Below the pieces are notes generated by a model. That model saw only the letters and a program-made list of their open reading frames with translations, made no database searches and was not told the origin of the DNA. From contig OZ024862.1 in NCBI GenBank assembly GCA_964017155.1, positions 29,060,158 through 29,124,157 of the forward strand: a DNA stretch of 64,000 nucleotides, written 5' to 3'. Below, one piece after another: positions 55,402 through 64,000 of this stretch; the stretch's first letter is position 1; the number at the start of each line of letters is the position of its first letter. The DNA comes from Oasisia sp. SBJ-2009 (lineage: Eukaryota; Annelida; Polychaeta; Sabellida; Siboglinidae). Position numbers and translations under genes: made by a program.

Positions 55402-58400
55402 CTATGGAGGGCCTTGCACTTCACTGATGGCAACACATGAGTACTTTGCGGCTTTGATCAGCAATATCACTCCTGCCACAATGGGCCCTGAAAGTAATAA
55501 GACAAGCATAAAGTCACAAATAAGTAATTTATTTCCATCTAGTTGAGTAATCATTCTTCTCTTTATGGTTCTATGTCAGCCACATGTTTGTGGCTAGAGT
55601 ATTGTCAAGCTAACTTGGGTTTTAAGGTTGTCCTACTCTAGAATTAATGAGTCCACTACAGGTTACAGATTTGGTTTTTAGTGTCTCTTCCAAAAGACGC
55701 AGGCAATGTGAGGTGACTGAAATTGGCTAAGTTTCGAAATGGCGGCAGGTGGAACTGAACCCTCGATTGATAGTCTGATGCTCTACTATGCGACCACCGC
55801 TCCTCACCCAGTGATACTTAATGGGAAAAAGAGAAGGCAGCCACTGCCTAAAACTTTTTTTAATTGCGATCCCAAAGTCCCATCCCCACAACCTTGAGTA
55901 AATATGTATCAGAGCTAAATCTAAAGTCTCCCACACTAAAACGTTTGAAAAGTGCGTTAGTTACATTGTTTAGATTGATGTGTCACGGTCACGTCATGAC
56001 ACAACAAAATGTCAACATATGGCAGAATCAATGCATAGCTTTATGAAATACTGAGCCCTATTGTGTTCTCCACCCCATGGATGAATTTAAAAAATATATA
56101 TAATCTACAAACTATCTGCATTGGCTCGTTAGATGATATGCAAATGTCCAGCCCGATACATGCAAAATTGACGGAGATGTGAGACCGCACACAGACAGGC
56201 AGATAAACATTGTTTTGTAATATAGACAACATATAATATAAAATAATAATATAAAATGTCTTAGTTTTATTTGTAGACATCTGGGATTGGTCTCGTAAAC
56301 CATACTTATAATGAGACAGTTACTTAGTGGCATATGTTTGGCTCCTGGTTCTTACTGAAACTACGGTCAAGAACGTTCTTAGCGGCTTCCAGAAACTGTC
56401 TGATGTTTTCTCCAATAGATACTTTTCTACATAAAAGGGAGTAATATCTTTATGCTTGTGATTTCCAAATGTTCTCCATAGTTGGCGGAAGTAAGAAGAA
56501 ACGGTAAAACAATTGTCACAGAAATTAAATGTTATTTCAAAATTCCACAATTTCATTCCTTGTAATTTTTTCAACAACTACAACACTGCATGTAATGTGC
56601 AATAACACCACTTAATGGTTATTTGTAATTTCCAGCCTTGGGTGCAAAAATTCATAATTACTAATCCTAGATTTAATCCGACATTCTCAAATTAGCAATA
56701 GTCATGTGACATACGTCATGTGACCTGACCAACATACCTATGCTGATGAGGATCCACAGGCCACCAGTGCCAATGAACACTCCAACCTGAAAATGAAATG
56801 TTAGTCCACATAAATAATTGTGAGAGGCTGCTGCGATTCCCAGGCATGTCTAAAACACACAGCTAAGGGATGATGGCAGGTCACCCTTAATATATATTAA
56901 TTAAACATATCTACAGATAACATTTACTTTATTCTTTTAGGTTTCTGACTAATGACTTTGTTCATAGGTAAAGTATAGTTATAACTAGATTTGGCACTAT
57001 ACAAATTTATAAAATATTTATTTACATAATAACAGTATTCAGGATTGGCCAAATTCCGTGGCTAAATTCAGTGCATGTATTCAGTGCCTAAGTCCAATTA
57101 TGTTGATTCAGGGACCCTTATTTTTCATGTGAACGGCACTGATGCGTAAAAAGTGATGACATGTTATATGTAGCCATTCAGCCCCACTTAATTGTTTTTA
57201 TATGTGGCACCTCTGAGCTCAGATTCGTATGGATAAAGGCACCACAGATGTTTTACAAGTATTATTATCATCGTCCCAGCAAACGACAGACACAAACACA
57301 ACATACAGATATCTGAGAAACAGTTATTTAAACCAATCATAACAACATAACAATATTGAAAGCAGAAAAATGAAGAGAACCTACCATTGCACCAATACTG
57401 ATGAGAATGAGAAACAGGCCCCAGGACAAAAACTTGATGGCTTGACTGCGGGCGAAGTGACGTCCCACACTTGACCTGAATCATGGACACAACATCTGAA
57501 CACAATGTCACAAGATAAAAGTAGTTCGGGGCAGTTTTTGCTACATCACTAATACTAAACTTGAAAATCTTTTTCATTTCTCACCATGTTGAAACCTACA
57601 TTAAAATGTAGGAACTTAGCTCGTATAAAGGGATACTCCAGTCAGTGAGAGGTTCACAGTATTAAACCAAATCGTTTACGTCACTGGCGCATTGTTAAAA
57701 AAGGCAAGGATTGGCGGAATCTTCACTAATAATTGTGTTAGTGATGTAAGCAATCCGCGACGTACTGGATACATCAAATACCATTGGCCAGCCCTAGGAT
57801 GTTCGAACGTGCATGCGCCAGTGACATAATCGGTTTACATCACTGGCGCATAAGTCTCAAGATGGCAGCGCCCTGAATCCAACCTGGAGTGTTTCTGGTA
57901 CAATTGTACTATAATTAATTATTTATTAATGATCTGTGTGCACAATTACTATACACAACCAATATATTATACAGATGTAAGTAAATGCTTTGAATCTGTC
58001 ACTGACTGGAGTATCCCTTTAAGGTCTAAAGTCAAATCCTCTACTTAGATGAATCTAAGAACAGTGTGGCAAATTTATTTTTATAGCCAACATTAGTAAT
58101 AATTGAGAAAACCAGAGGAAGTATACTCACGTTTTCTGACAGTGTGGACAAATTGCTAATGCTCTCGTCTGAAGGTTGAACTGAAAGCATAATTTCCATG
58201 CATGAAGAACAAAATCTGCCAACTTTTAATCTGCAAAAATGGCAAGACCTGTTCTAGGAGTAAATTTCAGTCCCATAAAGTGTGCATAGAGCCATAGCTG
58301 TCAAAATAAAAACTGGATGAGTAAACATGTTTAACTAAATGCCATAAAAGTCAGCAGATTAACCCTTCTCAGACTGAGTATGTCTGGTCGATCATGATAT

Positions 58401-61400
58401 GAAGAAATCTCAATACATGCATATTTGTATTGATATTTTAACTAGTGAATTTGTTTGGTTATTAGCAGTCAACTTGAAAAATAATACTCAAATTCATAGT
58501 AGCATCTACTATAATGCTTTACTCGCATTGTTGACTTTGTCAAAGCTACAATTTTGCAATATCTCAGCATGGGGTGGGGTGGGGGCAGGGGGCGTTAGCT
58601 GCATTTTATATCATGGAACAGGGTATGTGTGGTATGCGTATGAGTAGCTAAGTTTCTCTAAGTGTTCATTTTCATGTGTAGGTTGGAAATTGTATGATGA
58701 CTTACAAAGAACGTGTTTCTGCAATGGGCGCATTCAACTCTGCTCATGCCAGGCGGGTGAACATTGATCGCGGGAACAGTACTGCCCAGGCTGATTATGC
58801 GCTTGCTGAAAGAAATCAAACACACAACATTGAGTTGCTGGTCATTAACAATGCGACTAACATGAACGAAAGTCTCATGTCGCCTCTCACCTAACATCTA
58901 GTGGTATATATCATGAAAATAGAACATTGTTTGTAGTAATTTACACACATATATATGATATGTGTGGCTTTTCAGCAGGACCTTTCATTTTCTGTACATT
59001 TATTAGATTTAGATATTTTCATCTACAGGACATAAGATCCCTATAAAGACAAAGTTTGTATCACTATAATGATAGTCAGTTTTTTACCATAATATTTTTT
59101 GATACAAAAGTGTTGCGGTGTCATATTGTGTATGGTTGAAATCAGGTGCATCGGTCAGGACCCCTCGCATTCCCCGAATGTAAATATAGCCACTGGGTGC
59201 AGTGGCTCAAAGGATGTCAAAGGTCAAACAAGTCGCAAGTGGCAGGCAACAGATTCTGTTTTGGATATTTGCAACACTACTTTTATTTGGCAGTATATCA
59301 TTATTAGCCACCAATTTGCCACTTTATAAATATTTATTCGGCACTATAATATCATTTGGCACACAGAAGTACTGCATCTTTCTATGCTGTTAGCCTGGTG
59401 CCTGTGTATGTATGTATGTATAAATTATACAGTTGATTCTCTGATTTCTCACTCACCAGTTCGGACGAGGACATGATATTCTCTGGGATGACGACTTGCA
59501 AATAAGCAGACAGTTGCATGGACAGCGAACATACTTCTTTCCTGGAGGCGCTGCTTTGATGGGCTATAGACAGACAGACAGTATGACAAAATAAGTGCCA
59601 TACAGCGTAACTGTGATCTTCAAGTCTTCAAGTATTTACTGCTAAAAAGTGATGTTTCACTATCCTGCAGTTGTAACGTGACTGTGTACTAAAGTAATAA
59701 GTTAATAAAATAAATATGACAAATAGATAAATACAATTAACTGTACATTAAGTGTACATTAAAACAATGAATAAATTAATAAATTAAATATAAAAAACTT
59801 ATTTGTACATTAAATTTCATGATCATGCAATGTAAATGATACAACACTGAGCTAAAATAACAAGTTAATAACATATTAGAATAAATAGATCAATAAAATT
59901 ATTAGTATAATAAATAAAAAAGCAGGCAGTCCGTGATTAACACTAAAACAATCTACTATAATGTCAATGTCTGAATGACTGGGATGGCGGCTCTCTGGAA
60001 CACTTCTGCAGTAGATGCGGTGACAGCATTACATAATTTTAATAGTAATTTATTACACTTATAAAGTTTTACATGTTGTAATGGTAATGTGCAAAGTCTA
60101 GTGCAATTAATGTGTATACATCATGACTAAAGATATATTTTACAAGTAGCATATTTCATGCACCCCCTGTCTCGTACCATAGCAAGTATGGAGATGGCGA
60201 AACTTAAACTCTAGTTGATTTGAGTACAAAAGCACTATTTTCGAGTACCAGTGCTAATAAATCTGAAATCAAACTGTCACACGAGTCTCAACAAATTTAA
60301 ACTGTATAATTTCATGATAGAATACAGGCTAAGGATACGGGTGTTGGGAAAAGGAAGTTTCAGCCCTACTGCCTGTGTATTTATTTACTACCTCCTGGTA
60401 GTTGCATTTTCAAAAAGTTGCGTTTTCGAAGATTGTAAATCTTGGCAAAAATCACTAACATTTCTGTTTTAAAGATCATTATCTGGAACATAAATTGCTG
60501 AGTTCTCATATTAAAGGGAATAACAACACCTAATGCTTGAATTCGTATTATAGTATTAGTACATGCTTTTATATATTTCCATACCCACTAAGCAAAAAAA
60601 CCGAATTAGAAATGCCACACTTTACGCAATACCAGTGGACTTTTTCGAATATGCACATGTTTGCCGCGCTTTCTGGATGGCCAGTTGTGACATCAGACAG
60701 GACACATACTGCCATGTATTTGCCATAAATATAGAAGTCTAATGTAAACAAAACTGGTCCTGTTTATGAAAAACGTTAATAATAATAATCAAACTTTATT
60801 TTGACACCATCAAATCCGGGAGGTATGTCCCGTTCACGGGTGTGTACATACATGTAAATAGGTAAACAAATTAATAAATATAGTTAAGCTAAAATATAAT
60901 GTTCACGGGTGTATGCATACATGTAAATCGGTAAATTAATAAATAAATATAGTTAAGCTAAAATATAATGTTCACGGGTGTGTACATACATGTAAATAGG
61001 TAAATAAATAAGTATAGTTAAGCTAAAATATAATGTTCACGGGTGTATGCATACATGTAAATTGGTAAATTAATAAATAAATATAGTTAAGCTAAAATAT
61101 AATGTTCACGGGTGTGTACATACATGTAAATAGGTAAATAAATAAGTATAGTTAAGCTCAAATATAATGTTCGTTGTGTAAAACTGGTTATGTGGAAAAT
61201 AAAAATGTTTTTAATTCTTCCTTAAATTGTACTAGATTGCCGTTGTCGCGCATATTCCTAGGGAGTTTGTTCCACAGAGTGTTAAGACAAATAAATATCC
61301 CTACCACCAGTATACGTACAGTAGCTTCGTTGCAGACGCTGCACTTAATGACGTGTTGGTTTGTTTTGCCTTCGATGTTGATCAGCGACTGACACACCTT

Positions 61401-63187
61401 GCAGTTGATGGTTGGGATACTGCCTGGGCTGGTCGGGCTGTAGGGAGGGGGCAATTCATCGGGCCCAATTGGGGGCACTGTCACCTCTTTGTGGAGTGTG
61501 TCACCCCCTGAGAAAGCCAGGGTAAAATATAATGAATAAATAAAATTTTAAACAGCTAGCTGTGTCTATACCGTACATACATGTAGAAATGTCATGTGAT
61601 CTTCTTACAATCAGCTAGCTCACGACCTACATGTCTGAAAGTTACTGACAAGTTACAACTTAGGTAGTTATTATTAAACCACTCCTGCAAGTGCAATAAT
61701 GATGTATATGTTTCCTTTCCTTTATAATACAAGCACTGATCTCTCACAAGTCACAACGACAACTAAATATGACTAGTGCCGACTCATTACACAGACATCT
61801 AAAGTAAAAATAGAATAACTTATAGGCTTGACACTTTGTAACTTATACCATGATCATGAGCAGTTATATTAAAAAAATATTTTTTAAAAGACAGATATAT
61901 AATTTAAATCATAAAAATGTAAAATATTTTAAATATAACTGATTCTTTGATTTTTTTAGAATTAGTTGCTTCTGAACAGTATAAATATGTTAAATACTAA
62001 ACATGTTAAATACTAAACGAAAGCTTTCTCGGTTGCCGCACCAATGGTGTGGAATTCGCTTCCTGCCAGTGTTAAATCAGAAGGTAATATAGTTTCATTC
62101 CGCCGACATCTAAAAACCTAGATCTCTTTAATGCTGCCTATCCTCCTTAGCCTCCTAGCTTCTTCATCCATCCATTGATGACTCACGCATTGTTTTACGG
62201 TTACGAGTTTGCTTAATCCCTTGGTTTTGTCGTGCCACTGAGCTTGATCTTCGAGGATATTGGCGCAGAAGAAGTCATTATTATTATTATATACTCTGAA
62301 TTCTTCTCAGCCTTTTAAGTAATGTAGTAGGGCTGACTTGATATATGCTTGGTGCGATTGCTATCGCACATATAGGATATGGACCCCCATAGAATATGGA
62401 CTCCCCCGGCTCCAAATTCTATGGTACATTTTCTATGGGAGTCCATATTCTATATGACACCGGCTTATCAAAATATAAATAAAAGCATGCAAAATGGTGA
62501 TAAAATGTGGATTGAAAATAGTGTCCTTATTTAAAATATTACGTGAACTGTGGAGTTAGTTATTTGCTGCCCACCCTCCCAGTTGTTGCCTGAATGCGAG
62601 GTTGTAAGGTTGTATAGTTATAATACACAGTAATTTTTGGCACATAGACGGGCAGCAGAGGGCATGACCTCGAATTCTTCTTCTTCTTCCAGTAATCCAC
62701 TACCGTCAACTGTTACGACTTCGTGGATAGTGTGCGCATGTTCAAATGGTGATTAAAAATTAATAATAATGGTGATGAAATGTTTATAAAATAATAATCT
62801 ATATAAATGTTGTGCTAAGCCCAAGCTACATGATAAGGTTCGTATTCCGTGACAGCTATTTTGTACGCCGAGCGGTTCGGCAAAAAGAACACTGACCTGG
62901 CCTAGCTTTACTCCCAGCTTGACATGTTTATGTATTGGCTTCATTGGGACACTGGCCACTGCAGTCGCAGAGGCTAGCAGAGCAGGTACTATTTTTAACA
63001 CGGTTACTTCCTTTTAAACGATGATAGTACTTGTACACACTGCTAAACAAAGACATCGGACAATTAGTTACCATCTAAAACAACGTTTCATCTTACCTGC
63101 CGCCGGATAGTGAGTATATTCTGGGGGTGGGGCCGATGGCCCCGCTTGGTTTTGTAACAACGGTTCTCGCTCTCCGTTACCTGCCAT
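55402..63187 (-). CDS. PIP4P2: PIP4P/TMEM55 phosphatidylinositol-4,5-bisphosphate 4-phosphatase, 8 exons
   Basis: Exons, 5' to 3' on the minus strand: 63187-63097, 61507-61320, 59563-59457, 58805-58706, 58180-58131, 57475-57385, 56786-56738, 55487-55402. They close in frame at 762 nt, 253 aa (human TMEM55A is 257). The short N-terminus has a PPPY motif (residues 50-53). Next come paired-Cys segments: CKVC (66-69) with CSVC (86-89), CPCNC (107-111) and C154/C157 with C173/C176. ICKSSSQR contains the family CX5R signature (C115-R121). PRPNCKRIISLG follows. Two hydrophobic segments (about 193-213 and 220-243) end the protein, as in the family. By family it removes the 4-phosphate of PI(4,5)P2 on late endosomes/lysosomes and links lysosomes to dynein; that catalytic role has been questioned. 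Whether it equals vertebrate PIP4P1 or PIP4P2 cannot be told here. Confidence 0.94.
55580..55825 (-). mobile_element. tRNA-derived SINE in PIP4P intron 7
   Basis: Read on the minus strand: AGCGGTGGTCGCATAGTAGA (A-box-like) and GAGGGTTCAGTTCCACC (B-box-like) about 30 bp apart, followed by a non-tRNA body. It is a different tRNA source from the SINE at 43555. It is not a tRNA gene: no cloverleaf 3' half follows. Confidence 0.55.
57625..58022. mobile_element. MITE with AAAGGGATACTCCAGTCAGT ends, PIP4P intron 5
   Basis: TAAAGGGATACTCCAGTCAG at 57625 and its complement ending at 58022 are about 22-bp perfect terminal repeats. Inside, repeated TTTACGTCACTGGCGCA-type phrases form further inverted repeats. 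The right half is homologous to 18705-18830. Confidence 0.8.
60778..61170 (-). repeat. minisatellite plus LINE-type tail, inverted copy of 43865-44245
   Basis: Five copies of GTTCACGGGTGTGTACATAC, ATGTAAATAGGTAAATAAAT and TAGTTAAGCTAAAATATAAT at about 68-72 bp, preceded by CTTTATTTTGACACCATCAA. Read on the minus strand it has the same order as the CEP72 intron 5 array, with an ATTATTATTA tail. Confidence 0.85.
61180..61319 (-). pseudogene. LINE C-terminal remnant directly after the PIP4P exon 2 donor
   Basis: Minus-strand [20 protein letters not shown], then [16 protein letters not shown] and a stop, has the W-N-x-L-P and F-K-x-x-L-K-T-F-L-F pattern of CR1/Jockey-like RT C-termini. It continues into the minisatellite at 60778-61170, so both belong to one element. 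Confidence 0.65.
62010..62290 (+). pseudogene. 3' end of a LINE in PIP4P intron 1
   Basis: Translation [20 protein letters not shown], then SFRRHLKT, is an RT C-terminus. The following 3' UTR (GGTTTTGTCGTGCCACTGAG, TCTTCGAGGATATTGGC) ends in an ATT repeat and matches 13455-13545. Confidence 0.7.
62389..62456. repeat. short inverted repeat
   Basis: CATAGAATATGGACTCCC and its complement GGGAGTCCATATTCTAT are separated by about 30 bp. Probably a remnant of a small foldback element. Confidence 0.7.
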
Positions 63188-64000
63188 TTTACAGCTGTCA
63201 TGTGACATCTGGGGGGGACCGACCGTCATGTGACTTCCTATATCAACAACTGCATCACTTGCGACCGACGGTCGACCAGTTTAAACGTTTACAAATTATA
63301 CATCCTGAATGCAATTCTTCATCTATTGATATCGTAGCAAACCTACAAGAAACGTGTGTAATTTGGGAATGTTTTCAAATAAACTTGATTAATATAAAAC
63401 CGGGAAATTCTTTACGAAAGCGAACAATATTGTGGGGTCAAATCGATAAGAAATTGTCAAATGACGTGAGATCAACTTAAACTTTGGACAAGTTACTTTG
63501 GATGTGTCATCGACACATGCAGTCGACCTCACAGTTATAATTAAGACATAAATAACACCTCCGCCCGAATTACCCCTCCGCCCATTAACAATGGCGTCTG
63601 GAATGAGGGCGAATATACTTTCAGAATTTTTGTCTAGTCTAGACGTGAAGATGATGAACTAATCTGATAATTAATGTTTTCATTTCCGCATTGGGTCGAG
63701 GGGCAAAATTAATTGGGTGATAATCAGTTAGTTAATGACTTTGTAAGAAAAACACTCTTATCTGTAAAATATTACATCATTTTGTTCGTCGTCAAAATTA
63801 TTAAAATGCTTTGGTGATATTTTGTTAACAATAAACATGTGATAAAGACTAAAGTAATAATTTAAGGTCTTTGATACACTTATAATAACTGGACATATAA
63901 CCCGTTTTTGTTGTTGTATACAGTGTAATAACATTTTGCCGACATTCCTATTGGTTTTGTAGCCAACTACGAAATAACATGCTTTGCTAGTTATCTAACT
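63188..64000. other. 5' flank of PIP4P with a possible divergent start
   Basis: At 63591 an ATGGCGTCTGG start opens a 24-codon frame (MASGMRANILSEFL...), 404 bp from the PIP4P start and pointing away. It may be a first exon of a divergent gene leaving the window, but no clear donor is seen. The rest is AT-rich without recognised features. Confidence 0.3.

Larger units (their letters stand above)
59564..61319. other. PIP4P intron 2, AT-rich
   Basis: Contains simple AT-rich stretches, the minisatellite at 60780-61170 and a LINE C-terminal remnant right after the exon 2 donor. No other exon was found. Confidence 0.6.
61508..63096. other. PIP4P intron 1
   Basis: AT-rich, with a LINE 3' end at 62010-62290 and a short hairpin at 62389-62456. 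Nothing else recognised. Confidence 0.6.

Noticed and set aside
63127..63480. 117-codon plus-strand frame over PIP4P exon 1
   Set aside because: Antisense to a well-supported first exon, with no family features.

Overview
The window is animal nuclear DNA from a non-vertebrate species. Genes are split by introns with consensus GT/AG borders, and every gap is filled with microsatellites and several classes of transposon. The three genes that can be read in full are conserved animal genes: a Ro60 RNA-binding protein, a CEP72/LRRC36-type centrosomal protein and a PIP4P (TMEM55) phosphoinositide phosphatase. The repeat load (Penelope, APE-type LINE, ISL2EU-like, Ty3/gypsy, tRNA-SINE, many foldback elements) suits a marine invertebrate such as a mollusc, annelid, brachiopod or invertebrate deuterostome. 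The sequence alone does not fix the phylum.

Layout. (1) 1-10.4 kb is one large imperfect inverted duplication, arms about 1-3486 and 3805-10398. At its outer ends are two converging copies of the 3' end of a GT12/B4GALNT-like glycosyltransferase. At its centre are two diverging, broken copies of an uncharacterised PIN/XPG-like ORF. The right arm alone carries a 2.2 kb foldback insertion whose own arms hold a Ty3/gypsy reverse-transcriptase fragment. (2) 10.1-13.3 kb: the right-hand glycosyltransferase, minus strand, with a catalytic exon and a probable signal-anchor exon; its intron holds a Penelope GIY-YIG remnant between inverted repeats. (3) 13.3-30 kb: repeat-dominated. It has duplicated blocks, a 525-bp tandem array, a long hairpin, a CACGC minisatellite, a truncated DDE transposase, an adintovirus/Polinton-like relic, a nearly full-length but deleted LINE, and a SWIM-domain relic. 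(4) 30.4-32.0 kb: an intronless Ro60 gene. (5) 32.5-35.5 kb: LINE remnants and AT microsatellites. (6) 35.6-51.7 kb: a complete 16-exon CEP72/LRRC36-like gene, plus strand. (7) 55.4-63.2 kb: a complete 8-exon PIP4P gene, minus strand, converging on CEP72.

The exon models of CEP72 (2133 nt, 710 aa) and PIP4P (762 nt, 253 aa) close in frame from ATG to stop, which supports the splice calls. One acceptor, CEP72 exon 6, is doubtful. I see no operon-like link between genes. The noteworthy architecture is the palindromic duplication at the left end, the repeat shared by the introns of the two convergent genes, and a Ro60 whose metal-ion site looks degenerate.
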